Made by a program: the position numbers and the translations under genes
Notes under the pieces: model-generated
Databases searched by the model: none
What the model was told of the DNA's origin: nothing
What the model saw: the letters and a program-made list of their open reading frames with translations, nothing else
Shown: positions 26,197 through 34,961 of the stretch, one piece after another
Layout of the letters: the number at the start of each line of letters is the position of its first letter
Position numbering within the stretch: the first letter of the stretch is position 1
Source of the DNA: an alpha proteobacterium BAL199
Lineage (GTDB): Bacteria; Pseudomonadota; Alphaproteobacteria; Thalassobaculales; Thalassobaculaceae
Assembly (NCBI GenBank): GCA_000171835.1
Contig: ABHC01000013.1
Span: 1-64,000, forward strand
Reading direction: 5' to 3'
Length of the DNA stretch: 64,000 bases

Positions 26197-27081
26197 TCAG
26201 GCGGTGGCGGTCACACGCTTATTGGTCAGCGCCAGACCATCCGCCAGCCGGGTATAGCGGAAATCGGGGAAGGCGCGAAAGGTCGCTGCCGGATCAAACG
26301 GCCGATAGCCGTTATGCGGCATTGGACCGGAGCGCGGGCTGCCCTTGATCGCCGGCGGGTTGGATACGTGCGAGGCAGCCATCTCGGCGATTGCACGGAA
26401 GCTGTGCACTTCGCCGGTGGCGCCGTTCAGCACACCGGTCGACCGGTGGGTGACCATGCGGCACAGCAGGTCGCCGAGGTCGTCGACCAGGACGTGGTCG
26501 CGCCGTTCCTCGCCCTCGCCGAACAGCACGATTTCCTTGCCTTCGGCGGCCAGCCGCCGGAATCGGTTCGGCCCGTAGCCGTTGTGCGGATCGTTGGCGC
26601 CGTACACCAGGGTCGGCCGCAGGATGCCGACCGGTACTCCGCCCTCATCCAGCAGCATGCGCTCGCGCGACAGATGCATGACACCGTGCAGCGAGCCGGG
26701 TTCGGCCGGGCTGTCTTCGCTGAGCGGCCCATCGGAATCCTTGTAGACCGCATCGGACGACACGTAGATAACGTGCTCGACCGGTTGCGCCTTCAACGCC
26801 GCGACCACCGCGTTCATCATCTTGATATTGCGCTCAAGCATCGCGCCGTTCTTGCAGGGAGCTTCGGCCGCGACCACCATCAGCACGTCGTCGGGGCGCA
26901 GCCGCGCCGCCAACGCATCCCCGGCGCCTTTGGCCAGCAGGTCGACCGCTTTGCGGCCCAATCGCTCCACGTCGATCCCATCGCCGGCCAAGGCGTCAGC
27001 TGCCGCACCGCCGATGAACCCGGCGCCCAGCACCACCACACGCGTCGCGTCCTTCGGGCTTTCGGAACCGTGGGTCAGCAT
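26197..27081 (-). CDS. SDR-fold protein lacking the YxxxK catalytic pair
   Basis: 294 aa. The Rossmann start (VVVLGAGFIGGAAADAL) and the core strands (VIYVSSDAVYKDS, GILRPTLVYG, GEERRDHVLVDDLGDLL) are those of extended SDR nucleotide-sugar epimerases/dehydratases. However, where YxxxK is expected the sequence reads HGVMH (His132, His136), so both catalytic Tyr and Lys are replaced. It may use a different chemistry, serve as a partner subunit, or be inactive. Start ATG shares one base with the stop of the upstream dehydrogenase-like gene, so the two are translationally coupled. Confidence 0.75.
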   Translation of the reverse strand: MLTHGSESPKDATRVVVLGAGFIGGAAADALAGDGIDVERLGRKAVDLLAKGAGDALAARLRPDDVLMVVAAEAPCKNGAMLERNIKMMNAVVAALKAQPVEHVIYVSSDAVYKDSDGPLSEDSPAEPGSLHGVMHLSRERMLLDEGGVPVGILRPTLVYGANDPHNGYGPNRFRRLAAEGKEIVLFGEGEERRDHVLVDDLGDLLCRMVTHRSTGVLNGATGEVHSFRAIAEMAASHVSNPPAIKGSPRSGPMPHNGYRPFDPAATFRAFPDFRYTRLADGLALTNKRVTATA

Positions 27082-28373
27082 CAGCGTGTCTCCTGGGGTT
27101 GGTCGGCAACACCGAGGGTGATCCAGTCGAGCCCGACCCGGCGGGCCCGCTCCGGATCAAGCACCCGGTAAGGGTCGATCACGATCTTCCCGCGCATCGC
27201 GGCCGCGACCTCGGCCGGGTCGATCGTCTTATAAGCTGGCCAAGGGGTCATGATGCACAACGCGTCGGCACCACGAACCGTTGCGATCGGATCGGCCCCG
27301 GCGGTTACCGCGATCGGCGCCGCACTTGCCGGCACCACCGGGTCGTGGACGCAGACGTCGGCGTCGGCGAGTTCTGACAACAGCGCGAAGGACGGCGAAT
27401 TCTTGGTCGAATGGGTGTCCTGCTTGTAGGCAAGCCCCAGCACGGCGATCCGCGCCGCCGGATTGGCGTCCAACACCCGGGCTTTCAAAGTGCGTGCTAC
27501 CCAGCCTTTACGCCACGCCGAGTTTTCAACCCAGGCCTTGACGATTCCGGTGTCGGTGCCGTGCCCGGCGCCGAGCCGCATCACCGTCGCCAGATCGCGC
27601 TCCAGGTTGCCGCCGGCAAGGCCCAGCCCGGGAGCAAGATAACTGTATGCGCCGATCCGCCGGTCCAGCTTCAGCGACGGCGCGATCTCGGCCCAGTCGG
27701 CCCCGACATGCTCGCAGATCTCGGCCATGGTGTTCGCCACCCCGACCGACGCGACCAGGCACATGTTGATAGAGATCTTGGCCAGTTCGGCACTCTCGTA
27801 GCGCATCGGCAGGATCGGGCAGCCGAACGCTTCAAGGTACGTGCGAAATGGCGCCGGCAGCGGCGCCGACGGTTCGGCGCAGCCGACGATGTACCGTTCC
27901 GGTTCCAGCGCGCGTTGCAGGGCAATGCCGAACACCAGGGTTTCAACCTGATAGTGCAGAGGCCCGCGAACGCCGGCGATCCCACGGGTGAAGCCGGGCG
28001 GCACCTGGCTGAGGATCACCAGGGTGGCGTCGTCGCGCAGCGCCGGGCGAACCGCATCCAGCAGCCGATGGACCGCCGACAGGTCGCTGGCGCCAGTATC
28101 GTCGGTCGGCACATCCGGCGCCAAGTAAACCACGTCGGCGCGCGCCAGGTCGGTCGCATCGGCAGTAATCGTCAAACGCTCCCGGCTCGCCGCGAAGGTC
28201 GCGTCCAGGTCCGGCTCCGACACCGGAAGTTCGCCCCGGCCGAGCCGGTCGATCAGCGCGGTGTCCGGGTCGAACAGGATGGCCGAAAAGCCCTTGGCGG
28301 CAGCTGCCGTGCCGGACACCAGGCCGAGATGGGTCATGCCGCAATAGGCAATGGTCGGAAGCGCGGCGGTCAT
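27081..28373 (-). CDS. nucleotide-sugar dehydrogenase homologue without the catalytic cysteine
   Basis: 430 aa of the UDP-glucose/GDP-mannose dehydrogenase family: N-terminal Rossmann AYCGMTHLGLVSG, VPTDDTG, the central ESAELAKISINMCLV helix (cf. AE..K...N) and the C-terminal domain IAVLGLAYKQDTHSTKNSP. The segment that should read GGxCxPKD is LAGGNLERDL, so Asn256 stands where the catalytic Cys belongs. Without the Cys the two-step oxidation to an acid cannot run in the usual way; an aldehyde-forming dehydrogenase, epimerase-like redox or scaffolding role is possible. Confidence 0.82.
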   Translation of the reverse strand: MTAALPTIAYCGMTHLGLVSGTAAAAKGFSAILFDPDTALIDRLGRGELPVSEPDLDATFAASRERLTITADATDLARADVVYLAPDVPTDDTGASDLSAVHRLLDAVRPALRDDATLVILSQVPPGFTRGIAGVRGPLHYQVETLVFGIALQRALEPERYIVGCAEPSAPLPAPFRTYLEAFGCPILPMRYESAELAKISINMCLVASVGVANTMAEICEHVGADWAEIAPSLKLDRRIGAYSYLAPGLGLAGGNLERDLATVMRLGAGHGTDTGIVKAWVENSAWRKGWVARTLKARVLDANPAARIAVLGLAYKQDTHSTKNSPSFALLSELADADVCVHDPVVPASAAPIAVTAGADPIATVRGADALCIMTPWPAYKTIDPAEVAAAMRGKIVIDPYRVLDPERARRVGLDWITLGVADQPQETR

Positions 28374-29314
28374 GCGGTTTCACCGAACCGGTCGAAGGCC
28401 GCGTTGGCAAGACGGCGCAAAGTACGGTTCAGCCAGATGTCGTTGCCGATCTCCGAGCCGCGCCCGGCGGCGCACAGCGTCTTGAAGTGGGCGTATTCGG
28501 CTTCCCACGTCGGATCGGACTGCACCAGGGTCACCGCTTCTTCCGGCGGTCGGCCCGAAGGCAGCACGCGGGTGCGGTGCGTGAAGGTGGTCGCCCCCCA
28601 TTTGCACAGCGATTCGATGTGCGCGCTGCCGTTCTCCGCGAACACATCGCAGGTGAAGTGATTGCGCCAGGACAACATGGTCATCTCAAGCTGGATCGCT
28701 GGTCCATCGGCCGGGTCGGCGGCGACCACCACCTGATCGAACGACCGGTTCTCGTGCCGACGCGCCAATCGGACGTCGAAGTCCCAGGTATCGGCGGTCG
28801 GGAACCAGACCTTGAGAATGTCCAGCAGGTGCGAGCCGAGATCGGGCAGCACGCCCGCACCCTGGTCGCGCCAGGCGCTTTCGCGCACCAGCCGTGCCGT
28901 GCCGTTGCCGTAGAACATCCGAACGCTGTAGATCCGGCCGAGCGCGCCCGAGTGGATCAACTCGCGCAGTCGCACGTAGTGCGGCTCGAAGCGGTGGTTG
29001 TAGGCCGTGACACAAACCGCGCCGGTAGACGCCGCGATCTCCGCCAGTTCCTCCAGCACCGCATCGTCCTCGGCGACCAGCGGCTTCTCGACTAGCACAT
29101 GCTTGCCGGCGCCCAGCAGGGTCTTCAGCAACGCCGGCTTGGGATCGTCCGGGGTGCAAACCACGGCCGCATCGAAGTCATGGAACGGCACGTCTGAAAG
29201 CTGCCTGGCGGTCGCCTCCGGCGCCACCGGGTCGATCACCGCGACCACCTCGTCCCCGGCGACGGTCCGGCGCTTGCGCCCCTGGACGCCGTACCCAACG
29301 ATCACGACCCGCAT
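28370..29314 (-). CDS. Gfo/Idh/MocA-family oxidoreductase
   Basis: 314 aa. NAD(P)-binding start VVIVGYGVQGRKR, the conserved EKPL stretch (VLVEKPLVAED, catalytic-type Lys) and the C-terminal alpha/beta domain with DLGSHLLDILKVWFP. Such enzymes oxidise or reduce sugar hydroxyl/keto groups, for instance the 3-position of UDP-sugars. Its stop overlaps the next gene's start (ATGA). A second, only distantly similar member is encoded at 48867-49961. Confidence 0.85.
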   Translation of the reverse strand: MRVVIVGYGVQGRKRRTVAGDEVVAVIDPVAPEATARQLSDVPFHDFDAAVVCTPDDPKPALLKTLLGAGKHVLVEKPLVAEDDAVLEELAEIAASTGAVCVTAYNHRFEPHYVRLRELIHSGALGRIYSVRMFYGNGTARLVRESAWRDQGAGVLPDLGSHLLDILKVWFPTADTWDFDVRLARRHENRSFDQVVVAADPADGPAIQLEMTMLSWRNHFTCDVFAENGSAHIESLCKWGATTFTHRTRVLPSGRPPEEAVTLVQSDPTWEAEYAHFKTLCAAGRGSEIGNDIWLNRTLRRLANAAFDRFGETA

Positions 29315-29324
29315 GCCGCCTCAC

Positions 29325-30866
29325 TCACGCGCTGAAATTGGCGCGGCGTTCGTAGGTCTCGATCTTCTTCATCACCATCGACGGTTCGACCGGTATGTTG
29401 CCATCCAGTTCGCACTCAGCCGCCGCCGCCATCGCCCCCAGGATCGTGGCAATCACCTCGTCCCCGGTGGTCTTAAGCGCCAGGGTCGCGTAGGCCAGAA
29501 GGGCGTCACCGGAGCCGACCGCGTCGACCACGTGGTCGGCGAAGCTGTCGACCCCGAAGAAGGTCCGAAGTTCACCGCCAGCCTGCCGGAACGTCATCGA
29601 CCCGCGGGCGCCGAGCTTGAGGATCAACACCTTGCACAGAGCCTCCTCGTAAAGCCGGGTGCCGAGCGGCCGGATCACGGTGTCCTGATCGCCGAGCGAG
29701 AATCGAGCTTCCTTCTCGTTCGGGGTGATCAGGTCGAACCCCTTGAACTCCAGAATATTACCCCAGCGGCTGGCAACCTGGCTGTCGGCAACCTTGAAGC
29801 GGCCTTCCGGGATAGCCGCCGTCAGCACCGGGATGGTGTCGCGGTTGAAGATGCCGTGGCGGAAATCGCAGAACATCACGGCGTCAGCCGGCACGTCGCG
29901 CACCGCCTCGCACAGCTTCTTGCAGACCTGCTCGGAGATCGCCCGGTTGTCGAGGGTGTCGATCTTCAGCATCCGGTAGCCGTCAGCGACGATCGCGTTC
30001 TTGTTGATCGTCGGTCGGGTCAGGTCGACCACGTCGTTGAGGGTCACCCCGGCCTCGGCAAGATCCTTGCGCACGAACTCGGCCAGGGCGTCGTCGCCGA
30101 GCACGGTCGAGAACGTCACGTCGGCACCAGCTGCCTTCAGGTGCTTGGCGACGATGCCGGCGCCGCCGACGTAATCGCGCTTGCCCTCGTAACGCACGCT
30201 CAGGGTCGGCGTCTTGCCGCTGGCCCCGATCATCGAGGTGATGGTGAGCGAGTCGACAATGGTGTCGCCGACCACATGGGCCTTGGCGCCCGCCAGCCCG
30301 GCCAACGCCTTTTTCAGATCGTCGAAGGTGCGGTTCTCGCCGTCCAGCAGGTTGATCAGCTTCTCGACCGCCAAATCCGGCGGGCCGGACTCGATGATTG
30401 CCGACGACGAGTAGACGATATCGCCCGGGGTGAAGATCACCTCGCCGCCATAGCTTTCGACCGCCTGCTTCTCCTCGGCGGTGCGCGGGTGCAGTCCACC
30501 CTTCTGGTACTCGTAGCCCTTCACGAAATAGTCGGGCCTGATCGTCAGAATGTTCTCGATCGGCGTCGCGTGCGGGTCAATCGTGACGTAGTCGACCGTC
30601 TCCAGTGCCGCCAGGTTGAGGGCGCGCAGGCCTTCCGGCACGAACGGCCGGTGATCGGCCTTCTTGACGTGGTGGTCCGCGGTCACCCCGACCACCAGCT
30701 TGGCGCCCTTCGATCGGGCGTAGACCAGATGGCGGATGTGGCCCGGGTGCACCAGATCGAAGGTGCCGTGGCACATCACGATCTTCTTCTTGCGGCCGGG
30801 AGCCCCGATGATTGCCGCGATCTCGGCGGCGGTCTTGATCTTGTGTTTGTAGGCGTCGTCGATCAC
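29325..30866 (-). CDS. bifunctional sugar nucleotidyltransferase-kinase (HldE-like, reversed domain order)
   Basis: 513 aa from GTG 30866. Residues ~25-165 are a cytidylyltransferase-type domain with HGTFDLVHPGHIRHL (HxGH at 40-43) and a YSSSAII end in place of ISSTxI. Residues ~195-500 are a PfkB sugar kinase with GGAGIVAKHL, ITPNEKEARF and DAVGSGDALL (catalytic-type Asp454). Classical HldE has kinase first and adenylyltransferase second; here the order is inverted. Expected reactions: phosphorylation of a heptose-7-phosphate at C1 and NDP transfer to the heptose-1-phosphate. Flanked by the matching isomerase and phosphatase genes further upstream. Confidence 0.87.
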   Translation of the reverse strand: MIDDAYKHKIKTAAEIAAIIGAPGRKKKIVMCHGTFDLVHPGHIRHLVYARSKGAKLVVGVTADHHVKKADHRPFVPEGLRALNLAALETVDYVTIDPHATPIENILTIRPDYFVKGYEYQKGGLHPRTAEEKQAVESYGGEVIFTPGDIVYSSSAIIESGPPDLAVEKLINLLDGENRTFDDLKKALAGLAGAKAHVVGDTIVDSLTITSMIGASGKTPTLSVRYEGKRDYVGGAGIVAKHLKAAGADVTFSTVLGDDALAEFVRKDLAEAGVTLNDVVDLTRPTINKNAIVADGYRMLKIDTLDNRAISEQVCKKLCEAVRDVPADAVMFCDFRHGIFNRDTIPVLTAAIPEGRFKVADSQVASRWGNILEFKGFDLITPNEKEARFSLGDQDTVIRPLGTRLYEEALCKVLILKLGARGSMTFRQAGGELRTFFGVDSFADHVVDAVGSGDALLAYATLALKTTGDEVIATILGAMAAAAECELDGNIPVEPSMVMKKIETYERRANFSA

Positions 30867-31876
30867 CGCGCGTCGCCCCCTTCCTTACCCAAATAGTCGA
30901 ACCAGGTTTTGGTGGCCTGGGCGATGCTGTCCGGCGTCCACAGCGGGGCATCCCGCCAGTAGTCGAGCTGCGCCAGCATCCGGTTGACCCCGTCCTCGAA
31001 CTCAACTTGCGGCTGCCAATCGAGGTCCCGCATTATCTTCGCGGTATCCGCCCATGTACAGTCGGGCTCGCCCGGCCGCTTGGGGATGTGGATCGCCTTG
31101 CCGCCGAGCAATTCGACCAGCCGGTTCACCGACTGCGGATTGCTGGCCCCCAGGTTCCAGATCTCGCCGGTCTTGTCGGTCTCCGCCGCTGCCAGGAACG
31201 CCCTGGCAATGTCGGTCACGAACAGGAAGTCCCGCGACTGGGTGCCGTCGCCGACCACGGTGAGTGGTTCGCCCGCGATCTTCTGGCGCAGGAACACCCC
31301 GAACACCGCACCATAGGCGCCAGAGGTCCGCGACCGCGTTCCATAGGCGTTGAAGATCCGCACCGAGTTCACCGGCAGCCCGTAGATCCGGTTCCAGTGG
31401 AACGCCGCCTGCTCGCCCTGGTACTTGGACAGGGCGTAGGGATGTTCCGGGCCGATCGGATGATCTTCGCGGGTCGGCGTATCGGCCAAGCCGTAGCAGG
31501 ACGACGACGCGGCGTAGACGAACTTCGTCGCCCCGGCGTGCCGGGCTGCCTCCAGCACCCGCACCGTGCCCTGGACGTTGACGTCCATGTACTCGATCGG
31601 CCGCTCGATCGACGGCACGATGTCGCCGATACCGGCGAAGTGGAACACGTAGCGAACGCCGGTGAAGGCTTTATCGTCCGGCGCCAGGCTCCGGATGTCG
31701 CGGAAATCGCGGACCAGATCCTGGTTGTCGCCGTGATGGGCGAGGTTCAACTCGCGGCCGCCGGTCAGGTTGTCGATCGCCCGGACGCGATAGCCGCGCT
31801 CCAGCAGCAGATCGACCATGTGGCCGCCGATGAAACCGGCGCCGCCGGTCACGACCGCATAAGGCTTGTCCGCCAT
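30863..31876 (-). CDS. NAD-dependent sugar epimerase/dehydratase (extended SDR)
   Basis: 337 aa. TGGAGFIGGHMV for NAD, FHFAGIGDIVPSIERP, ASSSCYG with the catalytic Ser, and YALSK for Tyr/Lys are all intact. RIFNAYGTRSRTSGAYGAV and GDGTQSRDFLFVTDIARA are typical of UDP-glucose/UDP-GlcNAc 4-epimerase or GDP-mannose-type SDRs. Overlaps the HldE-like gene by four bases. Likely acts on the activated sugar; the exact reaction cannot be told. Confidence 0.87.
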   Translation of the reverse strand: MADKPYAVVTGGAGFIGGHMVDLLLERGYRVRAIDNLTGGRELNLAHHGDNQDLVRDFRDIRSLAPDDKAFTGVRYVFHFAGIGDIVPSIERPIEYMDVNVQGTVRVLEAARHAGATKFVYAASSSCYGLADTPTREDHPIGPEHPYALSKYQGEQAAFHWNRIYGLPVNSVRIFNAYGTRSRTSGAYGAVFGVFLRQKIAGEPLTVVGDGTQSRDFLFVTDIARAFLAAAETDKTGEIWNLGASNPQSVNRLVELLGGKAIHIPKRPGEPDCTWADTAKIMRDLDWQPQVEFEDGVNRMLAQLDYWRDAPLWTPDSIAQATKTWFDYLGKEGGDAR

Positions 31877-31895
31877 GACTGATATCCCCGATGCG

Positions 31896-32624
31896 TCAGG
31901 TGGCGATGGTGTAGCCGGCCGCCTTGGCGTCGCCCTCGAACATCTTCACCGTTTCCAGGCTGAATTGGTCCAGGTCCTTGCCCAGGCCTGAGAGCTTGGC
32001 CAGCAGGTCGTTGGTGACCGTGATGATGTGGCAGCCCATGGCGTCAGCCTGGATGATGTTCAGCAGTTCCCGCGGGCTGGCCCACAGCAGTTCGGCCTTC
32101 GGCCGCGACTTCAGGATCTCGCGGCACTCGGTCATCAACGGGATCGGATCGCGACCGGTGTCGGCGACCCGGCCGGCGAACACCGAGACGATCGCCGGGG
32201 TTGCCGGGTCCAGCTCGTCGGCCACCGCCTTGACCTGACTGGGTGTCATGATCGCCGTCACATTGACCACCACGCCGGCCTTCGACAGCGCCGAGATCGG
32301 TGCGCCCATGAAGACACCGGCGGTGTTGGTCACGGGGATCTTGACGTTGACGTTCGGCGCCCAGGCCCCGATCACCCGGCCCTGCGCGGTCATGGCGTCG
32401 GCATCGTCAGCAAACACCTCGAACGAGATCGGCTTGTCGGTGATCGCGTCCAGCACCTTGCGGGCGAACGCTGCGTAGTCGGTCACGCCGGCCTTGCGCA
32501 TCAAGGTCGGGTTGGTGGTAAGGCCCTTGATCCATGGCTTGGCCGCCATCGCCTTCATGCCGTCGAGGTCGGCCCCGTCGGCGAAGATCTTGATCTTGAG
32601 GTCGTCGATCGAAGTCGCCGTCAT
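31896..32624 (-). CDS. transaldolase family protein (fructose-6-phosphate aldolase-like)
   Basis: 242 aa, between the ~220-aa F6P aldolase/short transaldolases and longer TalB. LTTNPTLMRKAG near the N-terminus and VNVKIPVT with the Schiff-base Lys95 are the family marks; SVFAGRVADTGRDP and LLWASPRELLNI complete the barrel. It interconverts sugar phosphates such as fructose-6-phosphate and sedoheptulose-7-phosphate. Together with the split transketolase it suggests that the cluster supplies its own C7 precursor. ATGA overlap with the upstream phosphatase gene. Confidence 0.9.
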   Translation of the reverse strand: MTATSIDDLKIKIFADGADLDGMKAMAAKPWIKGLTTNPTLMRKAGVTDYAAFARKVLDAITDKPISFEVFADDADAMTAQGRVIGAWAPNVNVKIPVTNTAGVFMGAPISALSKAGVVVNVTAIMTPSQVKAVADELDPATPAIVSVFAGRVADTGRDPIPLMTECREILKSRPKAELLWASPRELLNIIQADAMGCHIITVTNDLLAKLSGLGKDLDQFSLETVKMFEGDAKAAGYTIAT

Positions 32625-33187
32625 GCTCGTCCTCCAGGTCGTCGGACCGCCTTCTCGCGGTCGAGAATCAGTGTCGCGGCTTCCGCGACATCGCGCGCCG
32701 TCAGATCCGGCTCCACGCGCTCCGGCTCAGTATAGCCGCACTCGATCAGAACCGTCGTGCAGCCCGCCGCCAATCCGGCCCCAACATCGCGCCAACGGTC
32801 CCCCACCATGTAGCTGGCGGCGAGGTCCAGGTCGAGATCGTCGGCGGCCCGCAGCAGCATGCCCGGTGCCGGCTTGCGACAATCGCAGCCTTCTCCCGAG
32901 TCGTGCGGGCAGACATAGACCGCGTCGATCGGCATTGCCGCCGCAAGACGGGCGTGCATCGCATCCATCGTCGCCGAATCGACATTGCCGCGCGCCAGTT
33001 CCGGCTGGTTGGTGACCACTATCGTCATGAACCCGGCTGCCTTGAGGGATGCGACCGCAGTCGATGCCTCCGGCAGGATCGTGAAATCGTCCAGGGTCAG
33101 GGCCGCGATCGGCTTACCGTTGCGCACGTCGGTCGCGACGAGGACCCCGTCGCGGTCCAGGAAGATCGCTGGCCGTCGGGTGGTCAC
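32621..33187 (-). CDS. HAD-family heptose-1,7-bisphosphate phosphatase (GmhB-like)
   Basis: 188 aa from a GTG at 33187 that overlaps the SIS gene stop (GTGA); a longer start is possible. FLDRDGVL carries the nucleophile and acid Asp pair, TNQPELARG is motif II, and CPHDSGEGCDCRKPAPGM holds the C.H...C.C zinc loop specific to the histidinol-phosphatase/GmhB branch; MVGDRWRDVGAG is motif IV. It should remove the C7 phosphate from a heptose-1,7-bisphosphate. Lies directly between isomerase and transaldolase genes. Confidence 0.88.
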   Translation of the reverse strand: MTTRRPAIFLDRDGVLVATDVRNGKPIAALTLDDFTILPEASTAVASLKAAGFMTIVVTNQPELARGNVDSATMDAMHARLAAAMPIDAVYVCPHDSGEGCDCRKPAPGMLLRAADDLDLDLAASYMVGDRWRDVGAGLAAGCTTVLIECGYTEPERVEPDLTARDVAEAATLILDREKAVRRPGGRA

Positions 33188-33789
33188 GACCGGGCCAGAC
33201 CCTCCCACCGGTTGGCGCGCGCCATCAGGTCGGGATGGCAGACCAGGCCGTGCCAGACCACCGCCTGGAACGCCTCGGAATGCGGAGTGACGTGGTTCGG
33301 ATCGACCGTCGGGATGACCAGGACATGGTCGCCGACCTGCTTGGTGTAGCCGCCGTCGCGGCCGACGATCCCCAGGATGGTCAGACCGTGCTGCTTGGCA
33401 TACTCCAGCGCCAGAACCAGGTTCGGGCTGACGTTCCGCTCGCGCGACCCGCCGCCGACCGAGAAGATCAGCACCGCATCCTTTTCATTCGCCCGGCTCA
33501 CCTCGAGCCAACCGGCGAACACGCTTTCCCAACCTTCGTCGTTGGTACGGGCGGTCAACTCGGCCACGTTGTCGGTCGGGGCGTAGGCCTCGATCGCGCA
33601 CAGCTTGCGGAAGTCGTTGACCGCATGCCCGCAATTGGCCGCCGAGCCCCCGACGCCGAGGATGAACAGTCGGCCGCCCCGGGCGCGCAACGCCACCAGG
33701 GCAGCAACCATCGCCTCGACCTCGGCAGGGTCAATGGTACGGCAGATCTCGGCCGCCTGGGCCAGGTAGGTCTCAGCGTGCGATGCCAT
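33184..33789 (-). CDS. SIS-domain phosphoheptose isomerase-like protein (GmhA-like)
   Basis: 201 aa from ATG 33789 with CCGGAGG upstream. The sugar-isomerase fold shows LFILGVGGSAANCGHAVNDFRK (phosphate loop), FSVGGGSRERNVSPN and GIVGRDGG. By similarity to GmhA it would convert sedoheptulose-7-phosphate to a D-glycero-heptose-7-phosphate. It differs from classical GmhA by a longer region around AELTARTNDEGWESVFAGWL, a feature shared by isomerases of dedicated capsule/S-layer heptose pathways. Confidence 0.85.
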   Translation of the reverse strand: MASHAETYLAQAAEICRTIDPAEVEAMVAALVALRARGGRLFILGVGGSAANCGHAVNDFRKLCAIEAYAPTDNVAELTARTNDEGWESVFAGWLEVSRANEKDAVLIFSVGGGSRERNVSPNLVLALEYAKQHGLTILGIVGRDGGYTKQVGDHVLVIPTVDPNHVTPHSEAFQAVVWHGLVCHPDLMARANRWEGLARS

Positions 33790-33818
33790 GGGGCCTCCGG
33801 CTCGCGCCGCCACCGTGA

Positions 33819-34835
33819 TCAGGCGGCGGTGAGCTTCTGCATGGTCTTGACGTTGAAGTACTTGTCGTCGGTCAGCGAGTTCGGCAGCTTGCCGTCACGG
33901 AACGCCTGACACAGGCCGCGCACCGCGTCTTCGACCGTCCGCTTCGGCTGGAAGCCGATCTTGTTGCGGATCTTGTCGGAGTTGACGTGGTAGGAGCGGA
34001 TATCGTCGGTCGGCGTGGTCACGATGTCGATCGGCGGGCGGCCCGGGAACTCCTCCTCGACCACCGACTTCACGGCCAGCGCGATGTCGGAGATCGACAT
34101 GTTCTGGTAGCCGGCGTTGAAGGTTTCGCCCTGGATCTTCTCACCTGGCAGGCCGAGCAGCATGACGTACAGGTCGGAGACGTCCTCGACATGGATGTTC
34201 GGCCGAAGCTGGCTGCCGCCGAACACCGTGATCTTGCCGTTGTTGACCGCGTGGTTGGTCAAGATGTTCACCGACAGGTCCAGGCGCATGCGCGGGCCGT
34301 AGCCGCACACGGTGGCCGGGCGGATGGTCACGCCGATGAAGTCGTCGGAGATGTGCTTCCACAGAAGCGGCTCGCACATACCCTTAAATTTGTTGTAGTC
34401 GGTCAGCGGAACCAGCGGGTGGTCCTCGGTGACGTCCGGCGCCTCGGACACGCCATAGACCGAGCTGGTCGAGGCGTAGACGAACCGCTTCACGCCGGCC
34501 TGCTTGGCGTTGACCACCATCGGCTCGAAGCAGTCGTAGTTGATCGACTTCGACAGGTTGGGGTCGAGGATGAAGCTCGGGTCGTTGGAGATGCACGCCA
34601 GATGGATCACCGCGTCGCAACCGGCCACCGCCTTGGCGAACGCCGCGCTGTCCCGCAGGTCGCCCTTGATCGAGGTCAGCTTCGGGTTTTGCTTCGGCAG
34701 GGTATCGTCGCCGAAGTACTGGATGTCGAACACCACGACTTCGTAACCGGCGTCGAGCAGCTTCGGCGTCAGCACGGAGCCGACATATCCGGCGCCGCCG
34801 GTGACGAGGACGCGCTTGATGGACTGATCGGTCAT
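33819..34835 (-). CDS. NAD-dependent sugar epimerase (extended SDR)
   Basis: 338 aa. TGGAGYVGSVLTPKLL for NAD, IHLACISNDPSF, ASTSSVYGVS and YNKFK as the Y...K pair. RPATVCGYGPRMRLDLSVNILT and HVEDVSDLYVMLL are the pattern seen in SDRs placed in polysaccharide loci (related to GDP-mannose or UDP-glucose epimerases). The 126-bp gap before it contains a small hairpin (34865-34882, GCAGCC/GGCTGC) but no T-run. Confidence 0.87.
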   Translation of the reverse strand: MTDQSIKRVLVTGGAGYVGSVLTPKLLDAGYEVVVFDIQYFGDDTLPKQNPKLTSIKGDLRDSAAFAKAVAGCDAVIHLACISNDPSFILDPNLSKSINYDCFEPMVVNAKQAGVKRFVYASTSSVYGVSEAPDVTEDHPLVPLTDYNKFKGMCEPLLWKHISDDFIGVTIRPATVCGYGPRMRLDLSVNILTNHAVNNGKITVFGGSQLRPNIHVEDVSDLYVMLLGLPGEKIQGETFNAGYQNMSISDIALAVKSVVEEEFPGRPPIDIVTTPTDDIRSYHVNSDKIRNKIGFQPKRTVEDAVRGLCQAFRDGKLPNSLTDDKYFNVKTMQKLTAA

Positions 34836-34961
34836 GACGGGATCCCGGAAATCAACAGGTTTGCGCAGCCCGCAAAGGCTGCCGCAGTGGCGGTCGTATA
34901 CCGGTTTTGCCCCAGTGCGGCAAGGCGCGCGACACCTCCCCGGCCCCGGGTCCGGGTGGCG

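Noticed and set aside
34865-34882. Hairpin GCAGCC/GGCTGC as a terminator before the SDR gene
   Set aside because: Six-base stem with no T-run, and genes on both sides continue in the same direction.
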